This document shows, piece after piece, positions 5,778 through 14,826 of a stretch of 51,397 bases of DNA (positions are counted from its first letter, which is position 1; every line of letters begins with the position of its first letter). Source of the DNA: a candidate division NC10 bacterium CSP1-5 (GTDB taxonomy: Bacteria; Methylomirabilota; Methylomirabilia; Methylomirabilales; CSP1-5). Position numbers and translations under genes: made by a program. The stretch covers positions 1 to 51,397 of the forward strand of contig LDXR01000007.1 in NCBI GenBank assembly GCA_001443495.1, in the 5' to 3' direction. The notes beneath the pieces are model-generated. The model was not told where the DNA came from. It searched no databases and saw nothing but the letters and a program-made list of their open reading frames with translations.

Positions 5778-8231
5778 ATGAACCGACATCTGGCAAGCCT
5801 TCGAGCGCTCGCGGAGTCGGCGTTTGATCTTGCAGGGGACCTCTCCTGCGAGGCGGTGCTCCAAAGGATTATAGAGCGGGCCGTCGAGCTGGTCGGCTGC
5901 CGATACGGGGCCCTTGTCATCCTGGACGGTGGGGGCCAGATCGCCGAGTTCTACACGGCCGGGATCGATCCGCCCGCCCAGGCTGCGATCAGCCACCTGG
6001 CCGCGTGGAAGGGGACCCTGGGCATCAGCCTCCGCGAGCAGAGGATTCTGCGGGTGGGCGATCTCGCCCGATATCCCCGCCCTCCGAGCTTTTCCCCACG
6101 CCATCCTCCCATGAAGAGCTTCCTGGGGATTCCTGTGTCGGCGCAAGGGCAACTGCTTGGAGAGCTCTATCTCGCCGAGAAGCAGGGGGATAGATGGTTC
6201 AGCGCGGAGGATGAGGCCTTCGTCGGTGCCCTCGCCCGCCAGGCGGCCATTGCCATCAGGAATGCCCACCTCTACGCTGAGGCCCAGGAGGGGGCCAGGC
6301 AGGCCCAGGCTGGCGCTCTTCAGCTCAGGCGGCTCGGCGCCTCTGCAGCGCAGATCACCTCCCAACCCGATCTCGTGCAGAACCTGGACCGGCTCGCGGC
6401 GATTATGGCGGAGGCCTGCGGGGCGCAACGGTGCGCGATTGTGCTGGTGGACGGGGAACGGCCGGGGCTGGTCCGGACAGCGGTCGTCGGCCTTCAGGCT
6501 GAATGTGTCGAGGCGATCGCCAGCCTCCCCCTCGGGCCCGCTGCGGCCTGCTTTGGGACCGCGGAGCATCCGAACGACCTCGTGATCATCGAGGATACCC
6601 ACACCGATCCTTTGACCATCCCCCATCTCCACCGCCTCGAGGCCTGTGGGCTGCGATCGATCTGGTCGGTCCCCATGCGGAGCCGCGAGGGAAGGGTGCT
6701 GGGGACGTTCATGGCGTTTGCGAGCCAGCCCGCTCGCCCGGGCCACGAGCAGGTGGAGATCGCGACCGTGTATGCCCGCCACGTCGCCATCGCTATCGAG
6801 AGCGCCCACTTCTTCCAGCGGATGGAATCGACCAATCGGAGCCTGACGGCTTTGAATCGGGTGGCCCAGACTGTGAACGAGTCGCTGGACCTTCAGGAGA
6901 TCCTCAATGCCGTCCTGGATGCGACGCTGAAGGCGGTCGGCCTCGAGGCGGGCAATATCCGCCTGTGGGATGAACGGGAGGGGGTCTTGACCATGGCCGG
7001 CCACCGGGGAATGAGCGCCGGGTATGTCAATCGGATGCGGCACTTCAGGCCGGGAGAGGGGGTCGCAGGCAAGGTCTTCGAGAGGAGGGAGGTCTTCCTC
7101 GTCGAGGACCTGCGGGAGTATCCGCATCTGAACGATATCGCCCAGAAAGAGGGGGTCCGCTCGGTGGCCAGTATCCCGATCCGCTCCCGCGAAAAGGTCG
7201 TCGGCGTCATGAGCATCCTGAGCCACGGCCAACGTCGGTTCACGCCCGCCGAGATCGATCTCTTGACCGCGATCGGCAACCAGATCGGGACCGCCATCGA
7301 GAATGCCCGCCTGTACCAGGAGGTGCGACGGGCGGCGCTCGAGCTCGAGGCCAAGGTCGAGGAGCGCACCCGCGACCTGGAATCCCTTAACGCGCGGCTC
7401 GAGGAAACCCTGCGCGTCGCCGAAGAAGCCTCGCGCCACAAGTCGGTCTTCTTGGCCAATATGAGCCACGAACTCCGGACCCCTCTGAACGCCATCATCG
7501 GCTTTTCCGAGCTCCTTGAGGACCAACACTTCGGTTCCTTGAACGAGAGGCAGCAGCGCTACGTCGGCAACGTGCTCTCCAGCGGGCGACACCTCCTCGC
7601 CCTCATCAACGATGTCCTCGACATCTCCAAGGTCGAGGCGGGAAAGATCGAGGTGCAGCCCGAGGTCTTTGCTGCAAGGGCGGCCCTGGAGGCCGCGATC
7701 CGCGAGGTGCGGTCTCAGGCGATACGCAGGGGGGTGCGGATGGACCTGGAGATCGAGGAGGGGCTGGCCATGCTCGTTGCCGATCCCCTCCGGTTCAAGC
7801 AAATCCTCTACAACCTCCTCTCGAACGCGGTGAAGTTCACCGATCCGGGTGGAGGTATCCGCCTCTCCGCGCGCATCAGAAGTCTGAAGTCCGAGGTCCG
7901 AGGTCACGCTGACGAGACGGATCTGCAGTTCGGGGGATCACCGACATCGGACATCGGAAATCGGAAATTGGACCTTCACGATGTGGTGGAAATTTCGGTG
8001 GCAGATACGGGGATCGGGATCAAAGCCGAAGACATTCCGAAGCTCTTTCAACCCTTCACCCAGCTCGATGCCTCGCTCGCCCGGAGGTACCAGGGAACCG
8101 GCCTCGGCCTGGCGCTTACCAAGCGGCTCGTCGAGCTGCACGGGGGGCAGATCTGGGCAGAATCCGAAGGCGAGGGCAAAGGGAGCACCTTCACCTTCAC
8201 CTTACCGCTCCGAGGCCAGGTCGCCGCCTAG
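5778..8231 (+). CDS. Soluble sensor histidine kinase with three GAF domains
   Basis: An 817-residue kinase without membrane helices. Three GAF domains (about residues 20-165, 185-340 and 365-515) are followed by a coiled coil and a HisKA domain, whose phosphoacceptor is His564 in MSHELRTPLN. The HATPase domain has the N box (LLSNAVKF), DTGIGI and GTGLGLAL. GAF domains bind small ligands, heme or chromophores; the ligand is not predictable here. Start chosen at MNRHLAS with GGGAG upstream. Residues about 700-735 of the ATPase domain are an in-frame insertion made of short degenerate words (GAAGTCCGA, GACATCGGA), like tracts found between genes elsewhere in the window. No response regulator is adjacent. 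A sigma-54 promoter precedes it. Confidence 0.85.
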   Translation: MNRHLASLRALAESAFDLAGDLSCEAVLQRIIERAVELVGCRYGALVILDGGGQIAEFYTAGIDPPAQAAISHLAAWKGTLGISLREQRILRVGDLARYPRPPSFSPRHPPMKSFLGIPVSAQGQLLGELYLAEKQGDRWFSAEDEAFVGALARQAAIAIRNAHLYAEAQEGARQAQAGALQLRRLGASAAQITSQPDLVQNLDRLAAIMAEACGAQRCAIVLVDGERPGLVRTAVVGLQAECVEAIASLPLGPAAACFGTAEHPNDLVIIEDTHTDPLTIPHLHRLEACGLRSIWSVPMRSREGRVLGTFMAFASQPARPGHEQVEIATVYARHVAIAIESAHFFQRMESTNRSLTALNRVAQTVNESLDLQEILNAVLDATLKAVGLEAGNIRLWDEREGVLTMAGHRGMSAGYVNRMRHFRPGEGVAGKVFERREVFLVEDLREYPHLNDIAQKEGVRSVASIPIRSREKVVGVMSILSHGQRRFTPAEIDLLTAIGNQIGTAIENARLYQEVRRAALELEAKVEERTRDLESLNARLEETLRVAEEASRHKSVFLANMSHELRTPLNAIIGFSELLEDQHFGSLNERQQRYVGNVLSSGRHLLALINDVLDISKVEAGKIEVQPEVFAARAALEAAIREVRSQAIRRGVRMDLEIEEGLAMLVADPLRFKQILYNLLSNAVKFTDPGGGIRLSARIRSLKSEVRGHADETDLQFGGSPTSDIGNRKLDLHDVVEISVADTGIGIKAEDIPKLFQPFTQLDASLARRYQGTGLGLALTKRLVELHGGQIWAESEGEGKGSTFTFTLPLRGQVAA
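7874..7975 (+). repeat. Degenerate short-word tract inside kinase gene
   Basis: Runs of words such as AAGTCCGAGGTCCGAGGTC and ACATCGGACATCGGAAATCGG sit in frame between two strands of the HATPase domain. The same vocabulary appears in the intergenic tract at 33516-33622. The tract keeps the frame open and adds about 34 residues. Confidence 0.55.
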
Positions 8232-8281
8232 CCCCACTCATCCTGTTTGCGCCCACCTCTTCCCCGCACACGCCGACGATC

Positions 8282-9547
8282 CTACCGTCTGCCCTGCGCC
8301 ATGCGGCTGCTCTCCGGCAAGCGGTGTAGCCACACGAGGACGACGACTCCGAGCGCGGCGGCGAGGCCTGCGCTGGAGAAGCCGAGCCCCCACGATAATT
8401 CGGGCGGCGCCAGATCCAGGATGCCTCCGAACACCACCGGACCCAGGACCGCTGCTCCATATCCGAAAAAGGTGTGAAGCGCCTGGGCAGAGCCCATCGT
8501 CCTGGCGTCTGCCAGCTCCGTGACCCCGGTGGAGTAGACCGCGGCGTCCGCAGCGGTGGAAAAGCCGTACACCATACCGAGGCCGAGCAGTGCCGCCCAC
8601 GATGCATCCAACATCCAGCCCATGAGGAGAGAGATGATCCCGCTCAAACTGAGGAGCAGGATCCCCGAAGACGTCCTTCCGATCCGGTCCGACAGGAGGC
8701 CACCGAGAAAGGGCCCTGGGGCAGCCGTGACCAGCATTGCCGCCGCCGCGCCCGCTCCCAAGGCCGCCGCCTCCGTAGGCGCCATCCCTCTGGCGAGAAG
8801 CACGGCGACGAGGAAGGGGGAAAGCCACACCCGCGCCACATAGAGCTCCCAGGCATGCAAGGCGTACCCGGCGGTTAGCAGGACCAGGGGCTTGCTGGTA
8901 AGGGGCTCCAGCGTGAGCCGCCCAGAGCCCCTCGACGCAATGGGGAATTCACCCCTCCCGGTCCCCAGGAGCAGGTGGGCTACCGCGACCCCGCTGAAGG
9001 CCGAGAGCGCCGTAATCAGATAGGACGTCCTCCACCCGAAATGGAGCAGGAGCAGGCTCATGGCTGCGAGGGAGATTGAGGTCCCCAGGTGGAACGCGCT
9101 GATGAACAATCCGACGGCCATCCCCCTCCGCCCCCGGGCAAAGTACTCCGACACGATGCGGATCCCCGGCACATAGACCCCCACGAGACACGGGCCGGCG
9201 ATGAACCGGAGCAGGGAGCCGCTCACAAAGCCTGTGGCCCACAAGGGGAAGAGCAGGTTGGTGATGACGCTTCCCCAGACCGAAAGCAGGAACAATCGCC
9301 GGGGCGGGAAACGATCCGTGAGGGGAATGACAAACAGAGCCGCCAGTGCCAACCCGGCCAGGGTGTTCGAGTAGATCGTCCCTGCCTGAATGTTGCTGAG
9401 CTCCCACTCATTCCGGATCAGGGGAAGGGCGGCCACATAACTCGCAAAGGGCAACTGGACCAGGGCCATGACTCCGCTGACGCCGGCCAGCCAGAGTCCG
9501 TCCTGCCAGTTATGGGAGTGTCTGTGCACTTCCTGATCGGACATCAT
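8282..9547 (-). CDS. MFS transporter
   Basis: A 421-residue major facilitator with about twelve predicted membrane helices. The loop 2-3 motif reads LTDRFPPRRLFL and the equivalent after helix 8 is LSDRIGRTSSG, both characteristic of the superfamily. It resembles the CynX/NimT-type anion porters in overall pattern, but the substrate cannot be read from sequence. The start is set at the first of two ATGs (9547) preceding SDQEVHRHSH; a TTG at 9628 would add 27 residues. It stands alone, in convergent orientation to the kinase gene, with a probable sigma-70 promoter in the AT-rich gap upstream. Confidence 0.75.
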   Translation of the reverse strand: MMSDQEVHRHSHNWQDGLWLAGVSGVMALVQLPFASYVAALPLIRNEWELSNIQAGTIYSNTLAGLALAALFVIPLTDRFPPRRLFLLSVWGSVITNLLFPLWATGFVSGSLLRFIAGPCLVGVYVPGIRIVSEYFARGRRGMAVGLFISAFHLGTSISLAAMSLLLLHFGWRTSYLITALSAFSGVAVAHLLLGTGRGEFPIASRGSGRLTLEPLTSKPLVLLTAGYALHAWELYVARVWLSPFLVAVLLARGMAPTEAAALGAGAAAAMLVTAAPGPFLGGLLSDRIGRTSSGILLLSLSGIISLLMGWMLDASWAALLGLGMVYGFSTAADAAVYSTGVTELADARTMGSAQALHTFFGYGAAVLGPVVFGGILDLAPPELSWGLGFSSAGLAAALGVVVLVWLHRLPESSRMAQGRR

Positions 9548-9654
9548 TCCCTTGGGGAAGGTTCGTCCATCCGGCGGCAACACCAGGGGCAGCGAGAGCG
9601 AGGGCCGCACTCGTGGCTCGCGCGACAAAGCCTCAGCCAGGGTTTACGAGGATC

Positions 9655-9683
9655 GATCTAACACAACGCGTTATATGTGTCAA
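9655..9683 (-). promoter_or_regulatory. Sigma-70 promoter of MFS gene
   Basis: On the minus strand TTGACA (9683-9678) is followed after 17 bases by TAGATC (9660-9655). It lies in an AT-rich island (about 9660-9745) that contrasts with the GC-rich surroundings. The -10 match is only moderate. Confidence 0.45.
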
Positions 9684-9818
9684 CATATTTTGCGCATAGC
9701 ATTAAAACATTTCTATCATTTAACTATTTGTTTTAAAAGATGTTCACGGCTGAATGGAGTGGGATGTATTGGTGAAAAGCTTCCTCAGGAGTGAGGTGTT
9801 CGCGTGGACAGCAGCGGG

Positions 9819-11969
9819 CTACACGGCAGCTTCCCTTGATGTGCCCGAGGACCATCTATCAGGGATCACCCGATACCGCGTCGCCTCGGCGTCGGAGAGC
9901 TGCTTAGCCTTGACGGCCCGCTCGAGTTGCCGGTAGTAGATGCGCGCCGTGGCCGCGTCTACCATCTCGCGCTGGCCGGTGATGGGGTCGGCATACGCGA
10001 CTACGCCCAGGTTCCGCTCCTGGTCGGCGGTCGCATACAGTTCCAGGATCGCGAGCGCCCGCTCCACCGAGTTGATCCATCGAGCCTTGAATGCTTCAAG
10101 CGCAGGTTCCGTGGGCTCTGCGGGTCTTTCGCCGGCGCTCGGAGGGTTCATGATGGCGTTGACGCGGGCCGCTTGGTCCGGCGTGACGACCTTCCCGTGG
10201 AACCCCAGATTGGCGGCGAAGAGAGCCTCCTCTTCGAACTCGGCCCGGTTGCTGAACCCATCCACGGCGTTGATATCTGCAGCCGCCGCGGCGGCCACGA
10301 GCGCCGACCGGTAGTAGTAATACCCTTTCGCGGTCGGATCGGTAAGGTCTTCCTTCGGTTGGGGCGCCGCAAGGTCGAGGAAGAGCCACGTCATGCGGCG
10401 GCTGGCGGTGGCAATGGCATAGGCCTCGTGCTCTACGGTCTCGGGCTGAGTGATCCACGCCCCCAGGGCGAGGGTGCCGATAGGGAGGCCGACCTCCCGC
10501 TCCAACGTCGTGAGGAGTCCAGCTGCCTGCCGGACAGTGCGAGGCTGCTGTACGGAGGGAAGGATCACGGCGTGAACCTGGTCTTTAAGTAAATGCAACA
10601 GGCCCTGGAGATTCCGAATCACGTCCGGGCCGTCGAGGGTCACCTGGAGCGCTATCGTCTGGGAGGGGTGCCTCGCGTCGCGGCAGAGTTGCGCGAGCTT
10701 CCATCGGGCCTCGGGCCGTCCAGGCCCCCGGATGCTTTCTGCATCCACGACGACCATATCGGCCGGCGAGGCCAGCGCCGCCCGGAGGCCGTTCAGATCC
10801 TGTCCGGCCACCGTCACCACCGACCGGCAGAGGGTCACGGGCCGGGGGACGAAGACGATCGGGGGGAGAATGGGTTGCTCGGCCTGCACCAGGCGCTCGA
10901 GTCGCGCGAGATCGAAATCGGGAATCTCGGGGTAGCGGGCGCGCTTCCGGACGACGGGGGGAAACGCCGCATCGTGCCGCGCAATCCCCTCGATGTGTGC
11001 GGGGTGCGCGCTTGTCTTGCGGTGGATCCCGAGCGCGATGGCCCGCACGGTATCCTTCTCGGTGTCATCCGCGTTCAGTGTCACCGTAATCCCCGTTGCT
11101 GCCGCTTTGCCCGTGGCCCGGGCTGCCTCGACTAGCTTCAGCAGCGGGTAGCGCAAATAGGTGTACTGCTCTTGCTGGACCACGCTACGCCCCCCGGTGG
11201 CCGCTGTGTAGTCCAGAACCCCCAGGTTGACCTCCTCGACCTCCGGGGCCACCGCCAGGATCTCTTCAGCCCTCAAGACCGCCCCGGGCAGCTCGGTATG
11301 AACAAATATCTTGTGGCTCCCGAGGACCCAGCCTCGCTCCTGCTGGAGCGCCCGGAGGATCTGGACCGCTACCCGGACATCCTCCGGGCCCTCCACCTTG
11401 GGGAGGTAGATCCCCGCAATGAGGTCCCCGATCTCGCGGATCACCTGATAATAATCGCCGGCCGCCCACTTGGTCCGGAGACTGTTAGGCCGGACCAGGA
11501 TCATCTGTTGCTCGGTGAAGCGGTTCTCCGGTTTGATCATGAAGCGGTCCCCTGTCCGGAGAAAGTGCTCCTCGAGATGGTGCGCCTTGCCCGCCGGGAG
11601 GGCGTTCGCCTTGAGAAATTCGAGTTCTGCCTGGGTTAGACCGCGGCCCCTCAAGGCCCGCACCAAGAGGGTTAGGATGCTGCGGTCGATGTGCTTGCGG
11701 GTCGCGGCCACCGCATCTTCGAGGTCGAGGACGAGGATGTGGGCGGCCGAGCGGGCCGCCTTGACCATGAAGTACCAGTTGGCTCCTGGAAGGATGTGCT
11801 CGATGGATCGAGGGGTGTATTCCCAGGCGAGCTGCTCTATCGCTCTATCGCGGGTCGCACCTGGATCGACCCGCTTCAGGGCATGCCATCGGTCTTCGAC
11901 CTCGGCCTCAGCCTGGTCCTTGTGGCCTCCAAATGCCGCTACTACGTCGTCCCAGGTTCGCTCGTCCAC
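9819..11969 (-). CDS. CitE-like double-domain C-C lyase with C-terminal module
   Basis: A 716-residue protein with two HpcH/HpaI-CitE domains in tandem. Domain 1 (about residues 40-345) keeps the family marks LDLEDAV, LVRPN, LPKVEGPED, HTELPGAV and a KTSAHPAHIE ending. Domain 2 (about 370-625) is clearly related (VVVDAES, GYYYYRSALV, LGFHGKVVTPDQ) but has ILPSVQQP where KVE is expected, so it is probably not catalytic. The last 70 residues (WINSVERAL to ATRYRV) recur almost unchanged near the N terminus of the upstream MaoC-like gene. CitE-like enzymes cleave or form (beta-methyl)malyl-CoA or citramalyl-CoA. With a MaoC hydratase next door, a beta-methylmalyl-CoA/mesaconyl-CoA type reaction pair is plausible but inferred. 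GTG start with GGAGG eight bases upstream. Confidence 0.72.
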   Translation of the reverse strand: MDERTWDDVVAAFGGHKDQAEAEVEDRWHALKRVDPGATRDRAIEQLAWEYTPRSIEHILPGANWYFMVKAARSAAHILVLDLEDAVAATRKHIDRSILTLLVRALRGRGLTQAELEFLKANALPAGKAHHLEEHFLRTGDRFMIKPENRFTEQQMILVRPNSLRTKWAAGDYYQVIREIGDLIAGIYLPKVEGPEDVRVAVQILRALQQERGWVLGSHKIFVHTELPGAVLRAEEILAVAPEVEEVNLGVLDYTAATGGRSVVQQEQYTYLRYPLLKLVEAARATGKAAATGITVTLNADDTEKDTVRAIALGIHRKTSAHPAHIEGIARHDAAFPPVVRKRARYPEIPDFDLARLERLVQAEQPILPPIVFVPRPVTLCRSVVTVAGQDLNGLRAALASPADMVVVDAESIRGPGRPEARWKLAQLCRDARHPSQTIALQVTLDGPDVIRNLQGLLHLLKDQVHAVILPSVQQPRTVRQAAGLLTTLEREVGLPIGTLALGAWITQPETVEHEAYAIATASRRMTWLFLDLAAPQPKEDLTDPTAKGYYYYRSALVAAAAAADINAVDGFSNRAEFEEEALFAANLGFHGKVVTPDQAARVNAIMNPPSAGERPAEPTEPALEAFKARWINSVERALAILELYATADQERNLGVVAYADPITGQREMVDAATARIYYRQLERAVKAKQLSDAEATRYRVIPDRWSSGTSREAAV

Positions 11970-12108
11970 GGCCCCGTCCTCCAGACGCTCGACATTGCCA
12001 AGACGGTTGGTCTTCGGGGGTTTCTATGCGGGCCTTGGATTCAAAACTCTCTTCTTGGTGTCGCCCTGGATAACCTTTGTTGTAGGAAATAGGCGTATAT
12101 TTATATAA

Positions 12109-12123
12109 GCAAGTTCTGTGCCG
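12109..12123 (-). promoter_or_regulatory. Sigma-54 promoter of CitE-like gene
   Basis: Minus-strand CGGCACAGAACTTGC matches YGGCAC-N5-TTGC. Transcription would start near 12097, leaving a leader of about 128 bases. An overlapping sigma-70-like pair (TTGATC, 17 bases, TATAAA) is also present in the same AT-rich stretch, so either polymerase form could act. Confidence 0.55.
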
Positions 12124-12169
12124 ATCAAGCGCTTTTATTTGAGGGATTGAAGCGAGCTTTTGCGGGCGG

Positions 12170-13312
12170 TTAGGAGGGGAGCCCTGACAGGTCCATGAGG
12201 TTGACCACCTGGCCGTGAAGAATACGAGCCCCCCACTGGTTCGTCACCGCGATATCGATCGGGACGATCCGGGCCCCTTTTTCCTCTTGTAAACGGCGGA
12301 TCTCTTCTGGCGGCGGGGCCGTGGCGGCGATGCTGAGCTGATCGCCCGGTTCGATCGGCCCGCCGAAAGCAAGGACCCGGGCCGAGAGGAGGAGGTGGCC
12401 GGGTGAACTTTCGGCCGAGGCCATCGCCATGGTCTCGAGCGCGAGGAGGGGGCTTAGTTGGTGCGGGTAGAGCGGGCCGAAGAGGGCCAGGGTGGCGCGC
12501 ACCAGCTCGGGGGTGATCGTCCTGGTGAAGGTCTGGTGGCGGGGAGTGGCCGGATCGGTGAAGTCATGGACGATGGGGGACACTGCGGGGGTAACATCCT
12601 GGGCCCAGTGTCTCAGCCAGGCGAGTTCTGCGGGGGGAGTGGTACAGATCTCGCCCGCCTTCTCCTGCTTCAGGGTCGCAGTCCCCTCGCAGACGACCTT
12701 GCCCTCGTGGTTGACCGCGCTCACGTGCAGCACTGCCTGGCCCCCCTCCCCGACCTCCTGCACCTCGGCCGATGGCGTGAGACTGTCCCCGAAGTACACC
12801 GGCGCCCGGAAGCGGGCCACGAGTGCCTCGATAGCATAGGCCGGCCGGAGGTGCCCCAGGCTCGCCAGAACGTGACAGACGGTGAAGAGACCATGGGCCA
12901 CCAGCCCGTGGAACCGTGACTGTTCCGCATACGCTCGGTCCAGGTGATAGCGGTTTCGATCCCCCGAGGCCTTGGCGAAGGCCTGCACCATCCATGGGGT
13001 CACAGAGACCGCATCCCCCTGAAGCCGCTCTCCGGCAAAGAACCCCTCGCCGACCTGCTCTCCCCCGCCAGGGCTCAGCGCAGCCAAGAGGCGCGCGCGG
13101 GCCCCCACGTACCTTTTCGCATCGGCCTCCGAGAGCTGCTTGGCCTTGAGCGCCCGCTCCAGTTGTCGGTAGTAGACCCGGATCTTGTTCGCATCCACCA
13201 GCTCGTGCCGGCCGGTAACGGGGTCGGCGTAAGCGACCGCCCCCAGATTCCGCTCCTGATCGGCGGCCGCATAGAGCTCCAGGACCTCGAGGGCGCGCTC
13301 CATGCTGTTCAT
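12170..13312 (-). CDS. MaoC-like hydratase with N-terminal shared module
   Basis: A 380-residue protein. Residues 1-70 are the module shared with the end of the CitE-like protein (MNSMERALEVLELY, then YYRQLERALKAKQLS). Next comes a hotdog domain with the MaoC catalytic pattern GDRNRYHLD...AHG, which supplies the Asp and His of (R)-specific enoyl-CoA or mesaconyl-CoA hydratases. A second, degenerate hotdog half (about residues 240-375) lacks that motif. This double-hotdog layout is usual for mesaconyl-CoA hydratase and related eukaryote-like MaoC enzymes. The ATG at 13312 is preferred for its AGGGG site six bases upstream; a TTG at 13378 would add 22 residues, some of which resemble the matching region of the other gene. 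Same direction as the CitE-like gene, 200 bp upstream. Confidence 0.72.
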   Translation of the reverse strand: MNSMERALEVLELYAAADQERNLGAVAYADPVTGRHELVDANKIRVYYRQLERALKAKQLSEADAKRYVGARARLLAALSPGGGEQVGEGFFAGERLQGDAVSVTPWMVQAFAKASGDRNRYHLDRAYAEQSRFHGLVAHGLFTVCHVLASLGHLRPAYAIEALVARFRAPVYFGDSLTPSAEVQEVGEGGQAVLHVSAVNHEGKVVCEGTATLKQEKAGEICTTPPAELAWLRHWAQDVTPAVSPIVHDFTDPATPRHQTFTRTITPELVRATLALFGPLYPHQLSPLLALETMAMASAESSPGHLLLSARVLAFGGPIEPGDQLSIAATAPPPEEIRRLQEEKGARIVPIDIAVTNQWGARILHGQVVNLMDLSGLPS

Positions 13313-13401
13313 CCATTGCCCCTGAGATGCATCCACTGCCGGTCCCTTCGCACTCCGACGCGAATTCCCTTCTATCAAGGCGGGATGTGGGGCAAACCGG
13401 G

Positions 13402-13417
13402 TGCAAGAATCGCTCCA
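13402..13417 (-). promoter_or_regulatory. Possible sigma-54 promoter of MaoC-like gene
   Basis: Minus-strand TGGAGCGATTCTTGCA keeps TGG, the CG extension and a full TTGCA at correct spacing, with two mismatches at positions 4-5. Leader of about 80 bases to the ATG. Confidence 0.4.
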
Positions 13418-13536
13418 GTCCGGAACTACCCCAACCAGGGCGGCGTGGCCCAGATCGGCGCACCTCTGACCTCATGTACTCGAACCCCTCGATACAGGAT
13501 ACGGATGGGGGCGACGGGTTGGATGTCAAGGGCCGA

Positions 13537-14733
13537 TCACCCGCGCGGACGTCCGATCTGAAACTTTTGTCGCGCGGCGATGGCATCGAGGCCGGCGCGC
13601 GCGCGGGCAGCGGTTTCGGACGAGGGGTCGAGATCGAGCGCGTCGAGGAAGTGGTGATGTGCCTGGGTCACGAGGCCGAGGGAATTCAATTGCACCGAGC
13701 CTGCCCCCACGTGCGCTTCGGCAGCGCCCGGTCCCTCCGGATAGTCGCGCAGGTGGCGTCGGTAGGCGGTGAGCGCGGCGCGCGGGTGGCCGTTCTGCTG
13801 CAGCCAGTCGGCCAGCGCGAGCGAATCCTCCGGCTGGAGGACGCGCCGCGTCTGATCGGGGGCGAGGGTAAAATACACCTGTGCCGCCGTGGCGAAGTCG
13901 CCACGGGCAATCGCTCGGGCAAGGGATTGTGCGGGCGTCTCCCCGCTCTCGGCGGCAGCGGACACCGGCCGGTACTCGGGCGGGCGCCCGGTGACCTCTC
14001 GTCGGTTCCTCAGCCATGCGACGAGGAGTCCCGCCAGAAAGCCGCCGATGTGGGCGCCATACGCTACCCCGCGCCCCGTGCCGCGCGTGATGAGAAAAGG
14101 GAGCAGGTTGTCAGCCAGCAGGTAGAGCCCGAGCACGATTCGGGCCGGTACCATGAACACATTCATGAAGAAGGGGAAGAACACGAACAAGAGCCGAACC
14201 GTATTGCGCGGAAACCAGACGAAATAGAAGCCGAGGACGCCTGAAATGGCGCCGGAGGCCCCGATCAGCGGCAGCGGCGACGTGGAGGCGAAGAGGGTGT
14301 GAAACAGCGTGGCCGCCACTCCGGTCGCCAGATACCAGAAGAGAAAGGGCAGGCGCCCCAGGCGCGTTTCGACGTTGTCGCCGTAGATCCACAGAAAGAG
14401 CATGTTGCCGAAGAGGTGCAGGAAGCCGGCGTGCAAGAACATCGCGGAGAAAAGGGTGACCACGACCGGTGCCGCCGGTCGAAACCCGTATTGGAAGACA
14501 AAGAGATCGTACGCGGATATGTGGGAGAGAATCTCCTCCACCGGGACCCCGGCCGGCAGGATTCCCGTCACGAGGCGCACATACTCCCAGAGCGCCGGGT
14601 CGTTCGGGTCGGGTGCCTGCACGCTGAGTGGCAGCGTGACGAGGAGATACACGGCACAGTTGGCGAGGATGAGGGCATACGTGATGAACGGTATCCCCCG
14701 CGGGTTGGGCGCATCACCGAGTGGAAGGATCAT
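13537..14733 (-). CDS. Rhomboid-family intramembrane serine protease with C-terminal repeat domain
   Basis: A 398-residue protein. About six or seven membrane helices occupy residues 15-245 and carry the rhomboid marks HLFGNMLFLW, the catalytic serine in GASGAISG and the catalytic histidine in GAHIGGF. These enzymes cleave membrane helices inside the bilayer. The C-terminal third is soluble and helical (DFATAAQVYF, LADWLQQNGHPRAAL), consistent with TPR-like repeats for partner binding. The ATG at 14733 has GGAG nine bases upstream. It ends about 225 bp from the MaoC-like gene start in the same direction, but no functional link is evident. Confidence 0.85.
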   Translation of the reverse strand: MILPLGDAPNPRGIPFITYALILANCAVYLLVTLPLSVQAPDPNDPALWEYVRLVTGILPAGVPVEEILSHISAYDLFVFQYGFRPAAPVVVTLFSAMFLHAGFLHLFGNMLFLWIYGDNVETRLGRLPFLFWYLATGVAATLFHTLFASTSPLPLIGASGAISGVLGFYFVWFPRNTVRLLFVFFPFFMNVFMVPARIVLGLYLLADNLLPFLITRGTGRGVAYGAHIGGFLAGLLVAWLRNRREVTGRPPEYRPVSAAAESGETPAQSLARAIARGDFATAAQVYFTLAPDQTRRVLQPEDSLALADWLQQNGHPRAALTAYRRHLRDYPEGPGAAEAHVGAGSVQLNSLGLVTQAHHHFLDALDLDPSSETAARARAGLDAIAARQKFQIGRPRG

Positions 14734-14826
14734 CGTGAGGGCTCCGCGAGGAACCGGTGGGGCCTGTCCCCGGGTGATCGATGACAGTTCCGAGAACGAC
14801 TCGGGGCAGTTCGGCAGGACGCGGCA

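Noticed and set aside
5772-7907. A 711-codon open frame on the minus strand opposite the GAF kinase
   Set aside because: It is an antisense shadow in GC-rich DNA; the plus strand shows well-defined GAF, HisKA and HATPase motifs, while the minus frame has no domain pattern.
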